Source of the DNA: Tridacna crocea
Taxonomy: Eukaryota > Mollusca > Bivalvia > Cardiida > Cardiidae
Direction of reading: 5' to 3'
DNA: 64,000 nt
Assembly: GCA_943736015.1 (NCBI GenBank)
Contig: OX031065.1
Location: 26,178,427 to 26,242,426, forward strand
Shown: piece by piece, positions 11,806 through 21,545 of the stretch
Position numbering within the stretch: the first letter of the stretch is position 1
Layout: each line of letters starts with the position of its first letter
Notes under the pieces: model-generated
The model's database searches: none
The model's input: only the letters and a program-made list of their open reading frames with translations
Told to the model about the DNA's origin: nothing
Position numbers and translations under genes: made by a program

Positions 11806-11817
11806 CCCCCCCCCCCG
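11806..11817 (+). repeat. C homopolymer run
   Basis: Run of about 12 C within copy 1 of the duplicated segment; absent from copy 2. Confidence 0.8.
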
Positions 11818-12472
11818 CAAACTACTCGCACATATAAAAATTGAAATGATTTATCGCCATATGCCATCAGTGCAGATTACCTAGCTTTATCAGTTTTTGT
11901 CATAAATTACTAGAATCTTTTTCACAGTCAAGCAACACGGGAAGCTGCACGGATAACCAAAGTACAATGTGAAGTCCTATTGTGATTTTCCGGTCATCTA
12001 TCCTTGGGGTAAATCGAAGATAAGGGAGGTAACTCTTCATGACCTTGGGTTCTTGGATGTACGAGTTCCTTCCCTTTGACCATAAAATGATAGACTAATC
12101 TATTCCCGCAAGCTTCACTTGCACGAAATAGTTACATGAAAATTGAAGCATCGTATGGTTTAACAGATTAAATCAAATAAAGAAATGTCAAGTTATGTGG
12201 AAAGATTACTAAATAAATAAAGATAATGCATTATAAATTAAGTCCACACTGAGGATTCCAAAAAAATCTAATTCAAGACAATATTAAGCACCACAGAGTA
12301 GGTTAAGCTCTTGTTTGTCTCAAAATTAATACTCTTGTATAAACTGCAAATAACAATTTATCATTTATGTAATGTCTTGAGTGTTTTATCAGTTATTCAT
12401 TTTTTTGATAGTTTTTGTAGCTAATGAATTGTGCAGGATCACTTCCCCACCGCTTTATTTATTTGACCCTTT

Positions 12473-12672
12473 ACCAAATCACAAAATTTTGGACCAGTCC
12501 AAATTGAAAGCAATTGCAGATGACAAAATAAATGTGATTAAAAAATTGAATTTTGACTTTGGAAGGGTAGAAAACACTGTGAGAAAAGGAGAAAATGCTG
12601 GTGACCAGTGTTTTCATAGGTTTTCCTTCTCAAGGTCATTAAAAGTCAGGATTGTGTGTGGTAAAGAGTTAA
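12473..12672 (-). mobile_element. Family A MITE with collapsed hairpin
   Basis: R arm and L arm present, but the L-side stem is shortened (GGTGACCAGTGTTTTCATAG). Right end TTAA intact, left end mutated to TTGA. The matching site in the second segment copy (17968-17971) is a single TTAA. Confidence 0.85.
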
Positions 12673-12717
12673 GATAACAGGTTTTTGATAATTTTGCAGT
12701 ATTTCCATCAATAATAT

Positions 12718-12950
12718 TTAACTCATTACCACACTTGAAATCCTGACTTTTAATGACCCAGGAAAATAAGCCTACAGAAAACATTGTGGAAAAGATGAAA
12801 ATGCTGGTAGCCAGCATTTTCATCTTTTTGCACAATATTTTCTACCCTAGTCAGAAATCATCATCATAATTATTAACAAGATTAATTTGTTATCTGCAGA
12901 TGCTTTGAGTTTGGTCCAGTCCACAAATTTGTTGTTTAGTAAAGGGTTAA
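12718..12950 (+). mobile_element. Family A MITE, clean insertion
   Basis: TTAA on both sides; loop GGTAGCC. Flanks read ATAAT-AT-TTAA on the left and TTAA-GCTTAC on the right, and the duplicated segment has the uninterrupted ATATTTAAGCTTA at 18012-18024. Confidence 0.92.
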
Positions 12951-13141
12951 GCTTACTTTAACCAAGTGCTTACTACCTCTATAAAATGATTGCCTACCTT
13001 TATAAATTGCCACTTTACCAAATTTCCAGACCATCAGAGATGGCAAAAAGTACTTTTTAAGTCAGTTTACAGTGACTTTCATTTGGCATTTTTAAAAAGT
13101 CAGACCTATGATTCTGTCCCATTTTTTATGAACCTTCCGAG

Positions 13142-13262
13142 CCTAAATTAATATATTTTTATTTTATTTTTATATGTAACTTAACCCTTTACCTGATATG
13201 CCAATTTGATGCTCTTCCATTTCAGCAGCAAATAAAGATATGTCAAAAATATGGATAAATAA
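13142..13262 (+). repeat. Direct repeat X, first copy (121 bp)
   Basis: Identical by reading to 13437-13557, from CCTAAATTAATATATTTTT to GGATAAATAA. It includes the left end of a B-like MITE (TTAACCCTTTACCTGATATG), here cut off after the repeat. Confidence 0.93.
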
Positions 13263-13266
13263 ATAT

Positions 13267-13430
13267 GGCTGTGGTTGTGAGAGGTTTAACTCTTTAGCAT
13301 ATGACAAAATTTTAGACTGGGTCAAATTGAAAGCATTTGCAGACGACAAAATAAAGGTGACAGAAAAATTGAAATTTGTTCAAGGAAGGGTAGAAAACAC
13401 TGGAGGAAAAGGAGAAAATGCTGGTTACCA
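13267..13430 (-). repeat. Direct repeat Y, first copy: half of a family A MITE
   Basis: 164 bp identical to 13772-13935. It contains the R arm and half of the hairpin and stops at the centre of symmetry (CTGGTTACCA), where it jumps to AAATTACCTAAATTAAT. Confidence 0.93.
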
Positions 13431-13436
13431 AAATTA

Positions 13437-13557
13437 CCTAAATTAATATATTTTTATTTTATTTTTATATGTAACTTAACCCTTTACCTGATATGCCAAT
13501 TTGATGCTCTTCCATTTCAGCAGCAAATAAAGATATGTCAAAAATATGGATAAATAA
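13437..13557 (+). repeat. Direct repeat X, second copy (121 bp)
   Basis: Second copy of 13142-13262; this one continues into a complete B-like MITE. Confidence 0.93.
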
Positions 13558-13699
13558 GGATACAAATACCTGATTCAGTGGAAAACATTGTGGGAAAAGG
13601 AGAAATTGCTCATTACGAGCAATTTCTCCTTTTCCCATAATGTTTTCAAAGGCAGTCTGTTGTTACGTCAAAATGAGTATCTATGGAGTAAAGGGTTAA
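13476..13699 (+). mobile_element. Chimeric A/B foldback MITE
   Basis: TTAA at both ends. The outer stem is family A (CATTGTGGGAAAAGGAGAAA), the loop is family B (TTGCTCATTACGAGCAA), the right arm is family B (ATGAGTATCTATGGAGTAAA) and the left arm matches neither. Confidence 0.85.
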
Positions 13700-13790
13700 A
13701 ATAGATGTACAAATCACTGAAACCTGGAGTGATTTATTATACAGCTTGCAGGACTGAAAAGCAGATGTGTGGGCTGTGGTTGTGAGAGGT

Positions 13791-14019
13791 TTAACTCTTT
13801 AGCATATGACAAAATTTTAGACTGGGTCAAATTGAAAGCATTTGCAGACGACAAAATAAAGGTGACAGAAAAATTGAAATTTGTTCAAGGAAGGGTAGAA
13901 AACACTGGAGGAAAAGGAGAAAATGCTGGTTACCAGCATTTTCTCCTTTTCCTACAATGATTTCAAAAGGCTTCTTTCTCAGGGGTGTCAAAAGTAGGGA
14001 TTGTGTGGTAATGGGTTAA
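13791..14019 (-). mobile_element. Family A MITE, intact (source of repeat Y)
   Basis: TTAA at both ends; R arm starts TTAACTCTTTAGCATATGAC. Its first 145 bp reappear at 13286-13430. Confidence 0.9.
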
Positions 14020-14177
14020 ATATCGGCTTTAACTATTAAATTTTCTGGTCTAAGATTCAAGCTCAAATAAAGGCCCTGCAGCATCCCTTCATGGCACAAT
14101 GGCCAGTTATTCTAGTTCCAACTAAAGCTATCACTAAACTAGTTCTAACTAGAGTTATCACTAAACATGATTATACT

Positions 14178-14203
14178 CCCCCCCCCCCCCCCCCCCCCCC
14201 CCC
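14178..14203 (+). repeat. C homopolymer, 26 bp
   Basis: Uninterrupted run of 26 C inside the element described at 14145. Confidence 0.95.
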
Positions 14204-14290
14204 AACCAGCTTCTTGTCACAAAAAAAAAGTTTTTTTTATCACAGAATGCAGAATGGTTTGGTATAAAAGTGAGAGTTGGGAAAAAAAGT

Positions 14291-14520
14291 TTAACTCTTT
14301 ACCACACAAGAAAATTTTAGACTGGTCCAAATTGAAAGCATTTGCAGACAACAATATAAAGGTGACTGAAAAATTGAAATTTGTTCTGGGAAGGGTAGAA
14401 AACACTGTGGGAAAAGGAGAAAATGCTGGTTACCAGCATTTTCTCCTTTTTCCACAATGTTTTCAAAAGGCTTCTTTCTCAGGGGCATCAAAAGTAGGGA
14501 TTGTGTGGTAATGGGATTAT
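14291..14520 (-). mobile_element. Family A MITE
   Basis: Left TTAA; right end reads TAATGGGATTAT, TTAA mutated. R arm begins with ACCACACAAG rather than ACCAAACGAC, so both outer ends resemble the L terminus. Confidence 0.88.
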
Positions 14521-14799
14521 GGGGAGATAATGCCACAACAAAGCACAGCAGGTTCATGAAAATTGCACATGCACAACTTCATATATACAAGAACACTGTG
14601 TGTGTAAATTTGAGTTCAGTACGTGAAAAACTGTTGGGGTATTGGTGCAGACAAATATGTGTCTACTGACGGATGGACAGACAGCCATGGTGATTCCAGT
14701 ATACCCAGCTCCACTTCATAGGAAGGGGGGTATAATGGTTTAGACATATTTATTTTACATCGATTCAGAAGCCATATCTCTCAATTCTGCTTCCTTGGA

Positions 14800-14930
14800 A
14801 CTACACCAAACTCACGCCAAATATGTGGGCAAATGAAAAATCCCAAAGTTGACACCCACTCCAGGGTATCAAACTCAGGACCTTTAGAGGCCGACACTCT
14901 ACCTCACAACTTTGGATGCCATGAACAAAA
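14800..14930 (-). mobile_element. Possible tRNA-derived SINE head
   Basis: Minus strand carries GTGAGGTAGAGTGTCGG and, 30 bp on, GAGTTTGATACCC, loosely like pol III A and B boxes. Low confidence. Confidence 0.35.
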
Positions 14931-14934
14931 TAGA

Positions 14935-15100
14935 CAACAAAATAAATAGGATTCAACAATTAAAATCTGCCCTGAGAAAGGAAGAAAACTTGAAAAGGGT
15001 AATAGGCTGCATGGTTACCAGAATTTTTTTTTCTTTTCCCAGAATACTTTCAAACCTTTATCAGGGTCTTTAAAACTCAGGATTGTGTGGTTAAGGGTAA
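14935..15100 (-). mobile_element. Family A MITE, degraded
   Basis: Recognised by ACAACAAAATAAATAGGATT, GCATGGTTACCAGA and the end AGGATTGTGTGGTTAAGGG. Confidence 0.6.
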
Positions 15101-15213
15101 GGCAGTTGATCCCTTGATGTCACAAAGCTGTTTTAGCATGATGTATCAATGAAGTCTGTGGGACTTCCCCCACCCCCATAAATAAAATGGATTTTTGGGT
15201 TACATTAATGTTG

Positions 15214-15265
15214 TCATCAGGAAATGCTTCAAATTTGGACTGGTCTAAAATTATGTTGTTTTGTT
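15214..15265 (+). mobile_element. Family A R-arm fragment
   Basis: Isolated R-arm piece with GAAATGCTTCAAATTTGGAC and TGGTCTAAAATTATGTTGTT; no hairpin. Confidence 0.6.
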
Positions 15266-15341
15266 GTCTTGTTTCGGATGGAAATTTGTCAACCTAACAA
15301 GGGAAGCACATGAACTATAGCTGGGTATGTGTGGAAATGGG

Positions 15342-15569
15342 TTAACTCTCTATCAAATGACAAAATTTTAAACTGGAACAAATTGAAAGCATTTGCAGAT
15401 GACAAAATGAATGTGACTACAGAATTGAAATTTGTTAAAGGAAGGGAAGGAAACATTGTGGGAAAAGGAGAAAATGCTGGTAACCAGCATTTTCTTTTTT
15501 CCCACAATGTTTTCAAAAGGCTTCCTTCATGGGGGTGTTAATAGTTGGGATTGTGTGGTAAAGGGTTAA
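15342..15569 (-). mobile_element. Family A MITE, intact
   Basis: TTAA at both ends; loop GGTAACC; one C missing in the L-side stem (TTTCTTTTTTCCC). Confidence 0.9.
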
Positions 15570-15686
15570 AATAAGTAATGAAGCAAACACTACATGATAT
15601 TCTTTCCAAGAATTTGGCCAGATTAGTCTTTTTGTGCAGGGATCATTTATGGATACTTCTGTTTTTGGTATCACTCAGTTGTTCTT

Positions 15687-15915
15687 TGCTCATTACCAAA
15701 CGACAATATTTCAGGTTTGTCCAAATTGAAAGCATTTGCAGACGACAAAAATAAAAGTGACTGAAAATTTGAAATTTGTTTTGTGAGGGGTAAAAAACAT
15801 TGTGGGAAAAGGAGAAAATGCTGAATCTCGGCATTTTCTCCTCTTCCTCCAATGTTTTCAGAAGGCTACTTTCTCAGGGTGGTCAAAAGTTAGGGATTGT
15901 GAGATAATGGGTTAA
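15687..15915 (-). mobile_element. Family A MITE
   Basis: Right TTAA present, left end CTCATTACCAAACG without TTAA. Loop changed to GAATCTCGGC. Confidence 0.85.
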
Positions 15916-16460
15916 GTAATTCTAGATCCACCATTCTACTCTTTTTAATGTTTTTGGTCAGACTTGATCTTTATCACTAAAGAAAAGGCTGCTGATCAGG
16001 ATTTTAGCATCAATATATAGTTAATCATTTAACACATAATTAAGAGTTTGAATGATTTAATATCCCTCATATAACCCATGTTGATCTACCTCTAAAATAT
16101 ATTATAAACTGCCATCCTTCAAGAGAAAATTTCATTTGCTATTTATTTTGTTGCAAGTCTAGAATCATGCAAGAATAAGAATACTTGCCCAATTCTCTTT
16201 ATCTACTTGTTTGAGGATATATTCGTTTCCTTTTTCTTTTTAGAGGGGGGGGGGGGGTGTTACAGAACTCCTAGTTTTCATAGGTATTTTTTGTGTGCCT
16301 AAATGTATAAAGGAAAATGTTAAGTCTGTTTGAGCCTATATTTTGAGAGCCCCGTATCTCTCTTTTTCCCATATTTATGAGCATTGCTCCTTCAACTAGC
16401 AAATTACGCTTAAATTGAATTTCTTTATTTTTAGAACCTTTGATTATTTCCTTAATGTCA
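15916..16460. other. AT-rich intergenic stretch
   Basis: No gene seen. Holds a G run (about 16245-16257) and long T/A tracts. Confidence 0.4.
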
Positions 16461-18235
16461 CAATTATATAAATAATACATTTTGAGTTCGTATCTTTTCG
16501 TGGTCTTCATAGACTTTAACTTTCGCTTTAGACAAATCTAATAATGGTCTAAGGGAGAAAACTCCTACAAAATACGTCTACATTTCTATACCAGGAGTTG
16601 CGTCCCTTATAGTGGTGGACAGACTAAGGCAATTTAAGGCCAACAAAATTCGGGCACCTGCAAAGACGATCACCAAATAGATAGATGTTTTCCTTTTCTT
16701 CGAGCTGATACAAATTACAAGAAATATTTATTTTTGTAATCTGAAGATATTAAGTATAAGAAATATGAAGCTTTGCTGACAAATAAAAAAAAAAACCCTG
16801 CAGTTTAGAACATTGATTTTTTTTTTTTTGTGAGGAGTGACAGTAGTCTCCCTTATTTTTCATTCAGTTGTTTACTTACAGAAAAACCGCGAAACATTTG
16901 AAGCAATAAAAAAAGCTGTTTTGAAACCTATGAAGTACAAAATATTACCATTAAACGCAATGTAGGTAATATATTTTATGAGTAAATGTGATTGCTGAGA
17001 ATGCTTAACGAAGATTTGCAAATAAACATCTAGACGTATTTTCACCGTTCACTAGAAACGTTTTTAGTCAATGTTCATAGAGATCTAGTAAACGCACTGG
17101 GTTAAGTGTCGTAGATATATGGTTAAAAATCAATTCAGACTATTGACTGTTGAAATAATAAACTTTGTGAAAGTTCCAAGGTGCCGCGAGCTTTTATGCT
17201 ATTCCTGAATATTTCTCGGGGATTCATCCGAAATCCCTTTTGGGGCAGCACAAATTTTTGCCGATCACTCGCACAAAGGAAAGCCAAGTTGAAATGCAGA
17301 TTTTTCACCATATGCCATAGATCTAACTGCAGATTATCAGGCTAAGTTCTCGTCATAAATTACTAGAATCTTTTTCACGGTCAAACAAACATGGTAGGCT
17401 GCATAGATAAGCAAAGTACAGCTTTTAAAGTCCTATTGTGATTTTCCGGTCGTTTATCCTTGAGGTAAATCGAAGAGAGTTATAACAAGGGAGGTAACTC
17501 TTGATGAACTCGGATTTAAGGATGTACGAGTTTTTTCCCTTAGACCATAAAATAATCGAAGAAGCCAGTCACAAGCATGTACATGAAATAGTCACATGAA
17601 AATCGAAGAAATGTATGGTTAAATACCTTAAACCAATAAAGAAATGTTACAAAACTAAAGAAATTCAATAAAAATATGAGAAACTGTGTCTTACATTCTG
17701 TAAAAGAGGGAAGGTTTGAATGATAAGTAAATAAAGATATTGGACCATAAATATTTAGATCACTCTGTGACCTCAAAGAATTCAAGACAGTATTGAGTAC
17801 AATAGGGAATGTTAAGTGGGTATGTTAAGTTCATGCTTGTTTCAAAATTAATGCAATGAACAGTTTATCTCACTTTTATTGTCCTCTCTATCTGGAATTA
17901 TTTTTTCTATGGAAGCTTTTGTTACCCATGAGTTTTTGCAGGCTCACTTCCCCACCACTAAATTTATTTAAGATGACAGATTACACATATTTTTCAGCAT
18001 TTCAATCAATGATATTTAAGCTTATTTCATCCAAATTTTATACCTCTACATAAAACTATTACTTACCTCAGTAAGTTGCCACTTAACATAGTTTCAAGGA
18101 CATCAGAGATGGCACAAATTACCTCTACAGTCACAAATACACTTTCTTATTTGCATTGATCAAAGTAAACTTTGATTTTGTCACATTTTTCATGAACTGT
18201 TCTAAGCATAAATGTACATATATATATATTCCAAT
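16460..18235 (+). repeat. Duplicated segment, copy 2 (keeps empty MITE target sites)
   Basis: Counterpart of 11060-13170. At 17968-17971 and 18016-18019 it has a single TTAA where copy 1 has a MITE flanked by TTAA (or its mutated form). Divergence between the copies is substantial, with many small indels. Confidence 0.8.
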
Positions 18236-18399
18236 GTCTGTGCAGGATTCAAAATACAATCCATTTAAACCAAGAGAGATTTTTATTATGCAGGCCTAAC
18301 TAAACTAGAGGCGCTTGAGCGCCTGTATCGCTCCACAGGCCTGATTTTTCTGTACCGGTGAAGAGAAGTCTTTTTACAATTACCATTCATTCCTGCATT

Positions 18400-18597
18400 T
18401 TAGGTCACTAAAGAAAAAAGGCTATGAAAATCATTGTGAGAAAAGAAGAAAATAAAAGTTACCTGCATTTTCTTAGTTTGACACAATAATTTCTACCCTT
18501 TTTGATACAAGTTTTACTAATTTGAAGATTTATTATGTTGTCTGCAACATCTTTCAATTATGGCCAGTTATAAAAATTTTGTCTTCTAGTTTAGTTA
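18400..18597 (+). mobile_element. Family A MITE, degraded, tail-to-tail with next
   Basis: L arm and hairpin decayed; R arm ends GTCTTCTAGTTTAGTTAA and shares this TTAA with the following copy. Confidence 0.6.
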
Positions 18598-18780
18598 ACT
18601 CATTACCAAATCACAACATTCTATGGTTGTCCAAATGGAAAGCATTTGTAGATGAAAAAATAAAAGTGACTGAAAATTTGACAGTTGTTTTGTGAAGGGT
18701 AGATAACATTGTGGGAAAAGGTTACCAGCATTTTCTCTTTTTCCCACAATGTTTTCTAAACTCTTCTTTGTCAGTGATCA
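18595..18780 (-). mobile_element. Family A MITE with collapsed hairpin
   Basis: Starts TTAACTCATTACCAAATC. One side of the hairpin is deleted (GGGAAAAGGTTACCAGCATT), and the L arm fades after TTCTTTGTCAG. Confidence 0.7.
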
Positions 18781-18941
18781 GTTTGATTGGAGAACAAAAT
18801 GCCTTATCACAACAGTAAAGCCCTGTCCCTCTTTCTACCAGGTCACCAGGAGGTCAACAAACCTTTACCAGAACTAATCAAAGTGCAGAGTTTCCCTTGC
18901 TTTATATGAAAAGGATTACAGATTATGTAAAGCAACCATCT

Positions 18942-19170
18942 TTAACTCTTTACCAAACGACAAAACTTGGGATGTGACCAAACTGAGAGCATTTGCAGAC
19001 AACAAATTAAACATTGATGAAATGATGATTTCTCTCTTTCATAGAGTAGAAAACACTGAGGTAAAAGGAGAAAATGCTGATTACCAGCATTTTCTCCTTT
19101 TCCAAGAGTGTTTTCCAAAGACTTCTTCTTTAGGGTCCTTAAAAGTCAGGATTGTATGGTAAAGACTTAC
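18942..19170 (-). mobile_element. Family A MITE
   Basis: Left TTAA intact; right end GGTAAAGACTTACC mutated. R arm with ATTGATGAAATGATGATTTC represents a variant subfamily also seen at 28021 and 59656. Confidence 0.85.
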
Positions 19171-19179
19171 CACCATTGG

Positions 19180-19656
19180 AACTAACCTTCAATACAACAA
19201 TGAAATCAAAACAAGTAGTTTGAGAGAAGAAATTTTTCAAAGATTTTACTTTATACCATAAAAGGAAAATGAGTCTCCCATAAAAGCCATGTTTTTTGAC
19301 GTATCTTTTTTTTTTTAAGGAATTCTGTAGACCTATATCTAAGGAACATTCCTGCAAAAAAATAATGCTATCCAATTCGCGGTTTGGGAGGAGAAGATTT
19401 TTAAAGGTTTTTTACTTTGGTTGCCATGGCAACCAGAATTATTCATGGAACACAATTATTTGAAGGAATTTGAAAGAGGACCACCTAAGGAACATTCCTG
19501 TGAAATTTGGTAAAAATCCAGTCAATAGTTTCTGAGGAGAAGTTTTTTAAAGAAAAAGTTTACGGACGCACGCACGGACGAACGGACGGACGGACGGACG
19601 CACGACGGACACAACGCCATGACAATAGCCCGCTGGCCTTCGGCCAGTGGAGCTAA
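19180..19656 (+). mobile_element. 3' end of hairpin-CTAA element
   Basis: Tail of ACGGACGGACGGACGGACGC, CGCCATGACAATAGCCCG, perfect hairpin CTGGCCTTCGGCCAG, then TGGAGCTAA. Same family as 9259-11013. Confidence 0.7.
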
Positions 19657-19664
19657 AAATCAGA

Positions 19665-19745
19665 CATAGTTCATCCAAGATCAGACTGCATATTCTGTGC
19701 AATCTGACAATGATCTGTTTTTGCCTATGATTGTGAAAGGGATAA
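19665..19745 (+). mobile_element. Family C MITE fragment
   Basis: CCAAGATCAGACTGCATATT and TGCAATCTGACAATGATCTG recall the internal inverted pair of family C. Confidence 0.5.
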
Positions 19746-19787
19746 GTATCAGGTTTTACAAATAATATTTTTGGTCTAAATTTCAAG

Positions 19788-20005
19788 CTAACCCATTACC
19801 ACACAATCCCTACTTTTGACGACCCTGACAAAGAAGCCTTTAGAAAACATTGTGGGAAAGGGAGAAAATGCTGGTAACCAGCATTTTCTCCTTTTCCCAC
19901 AATGTTTTCTTCCCTTCACAAAACAAATTTCAAATTTTCATTTTGTCGTCTGCAAATGCTTTCAATTTGGACCAGTCTAGAAATTTGTCATTTGGTAATG
20001 AGTTA
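19788..20005 (+). mobile_element. Family A MITE
   Basis: Left end CTAACCCATTACC, right end GGTAATGAGTTAA; perfect hairpin with loop GGTAACC. Confidence 0.9.
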
Positions 20006-20139
20006 AACAAATTCCCCACAGCATCCCTTCATGGCAGCCACAACATCTATTCTAGATCTAATAATTATGATTTGCTTTGAAAATAAATAAGCCATGCTCT
20101 GTTAAAAGAGCTTTATACACATATGGCTTGCAACTAGTG

Positions 20140-20310
20140 AAAAAGGGACATTTGGAGATACACTGTGGTCTTAGATCACCCTGCAGAGTCTGCAAAGGCT
20201 AATCAGAGATGGCACTTAGCATCTGCATTAGATTTTGTTCTTCAGTAGGCTTGTCATGAACAGGAAGTGTCGTTTCAGATTAGCCTGCACTGATTGCTCA
20301 CCGTTTTTCA
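20140..20310 (+). repeat. Probable old MITE
   Basis: CTGCAGAGTCTGCAAAGGCT with TTCAGATTAGCCTGCACTGA is an imperfect inverted pair typical of small dispersed elements; assignment is tentative. Confidence 0.35.
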
Positions 20311-20386
20311 CATGTATCAAGCCATACGTAATACACTATACAAAGCAAGCCATTATGTAATCATGGATCCATAAAATGTATTTTGT

Positions 20387-20563
20387 TTAATCCTTTACCA
20401 GACAATCCCTGGTGTTTACAACCCTGAGATAGAAGCCTTTTGAAAACTTTGTGGGAAAAGGAGAAAATGCTGGTAACCAGCATTTTCTCCTTTTCCCACA
20501 ATGTTTTCTTAAAGCTTCTTTCTCAGGGTCGTCAAAAGTAGGGATTGTGTGGTAATGGATTAA
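20387..20563. mobile_element. Family A MITE with two L arms (full palindrome)
   Basis: Only 177 bp. TTAA at both ends. Left arm is L (ACCAGACAATCCCTGGTG) and right arm is also L (TCAAAAGTAGGGATTGTGTG), so the whole element is one imperfect palindrome without any R arm. Confidence 0.9.
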
Positions 20564-20689
20564 ACAGAAATGCTTCAACCTCAGCTGTTTATACATACGA
20601 GTCTCGCTCTGGCAAAAGTGGGCTTAGTGTATCTCTTCAGAGCATACTAATATCAAGAAAGTTCAATTATAGGTGTAATCAGACCACAA

Positions 20690-21545
20690 TAGCTGGAGTT
20701 ATTTGCCCTTGAATTAGAAAGTTCTTGAGAATAGTTCTTGGTCCGTAGCATATCTTTGTCATCTTCGGTCCAATTGACTTGAAACTTGACATTTGTGTTT
20801 GTTGCAGTAATACAGAGTGCAGTGTGAAAGAACCATAACTCTACCTCATACTGTCTATGAGTTATTTCCCTTTGAAATTTTTACAGCATTTTATGCTTGT
20901 CTGGAATATAACTTTGTCATCTACGACCTGAACATCTTCAAATTTGATATGCATGATTGTTGAAAAATTATGGAGTGCATTGAACAAGAACTGTAACTTT
21001 CTCGCACAAATTTTGAGTTAGTCCCCCTTTGACCTTCATTCTTATAGCATTCCTTGCTTGTCAGGAGCAAAACTTTGTCATCTTAAGGAGGAATGACCTG
21101 AAATTTGGTATGCTTATTTGTTGCAATATTTGGAAGTGCAGTGCATAAGAATTTTAACTCTATCTTGTGCTGTCTTTGAGTTGTTTCCCTTTGAATGTCA
21201 TTTTTACAGCATTTAGTGCCTGCTCTGAATATAACTGTCATCTTAAGTCAGAACGACTTCAAACTTGGTATGCATGTTTGTTGCAATATCATGGAGTACA
21301 GTGCGCAAGATCAATAACTCTACCTAGCGCTGATTTTGAGTAATTTCACTTTGATCTTCATTTTTACAGTATTTCTTGTTTGTATGGGATGGAACTTCAA
21401 AAGTCTCAAGTTAAATTGCAACAATTGGCTGCTCTTGTTTTATTATCATTTGTACTTGAACCTTGTTATTCGGTATTTATCTTTATTTTAGACCTGTGCT
21501 GCTTGGTACTCAGGTGAGCGATATAGGACCATCATGGTCCTCTTG
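20690..21545 (-). mobile_element. Element with ~160-bp tandem units
   Basis: TTTGTCATC-containing units recur at about 20755, 20913, 21073 and 21233 (period 158-162 bp), with TTTGTTGCA and CAGTG between. Right end ATCATGGTCCTCTTGTTTTT is the reverse complement of the AACAAGAGGGCCATG-type end seen at 43084 and 61740. Confidence 0.7.

Larger units (their letters stand above)
11060..13170 (+). repeat. Duplicated segment, copy 1
   Basis: Aligns by eye over its length with 16460-18235. Shared landmarks: ATGGTCTAAGGGAGAAAACT (11123/16543), TCCTATTGTGATTTTCCGGT (about 11975/17430), GGGAGGTAACTCTT, GGATGTACGAGTT, TCACTTCCCCACC (12439/17944), CATCAGAGATGGCA. Copy 1 carries two family A MITEs that copy 2 lacks. 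No open frame is conserved between copies. Confidence 0.8.
14145..14740 (+). mobile_element. Older inverted-repeat element interrupted by a MITE
   Basis: Left end GAGTTATCACTAAACATGAT then TATACTCCCCC; right end GGGGGGTATAATGG. A second copy is at 54583-54765. A family A MITE sits inside. Confidence 0.55.

Noticed and set aside
12381..12480. Shared CRITSPPLYLF / CRLTSPPLNLF peptide between the two duplicated segments (12381 and 17920)
   Set aside because: Only about a dozen codons, frames break at once on both sides and differ in the rest; nucleotide similarity of the duplication explains it.
14178..14203. Poly-C run as a telomeric or G4 regulatory signal
   Set aside because: It lies within a decayed repeat whose sister copy at 54.6 kb has only about six C, so expansion of a homopolymer is enough.
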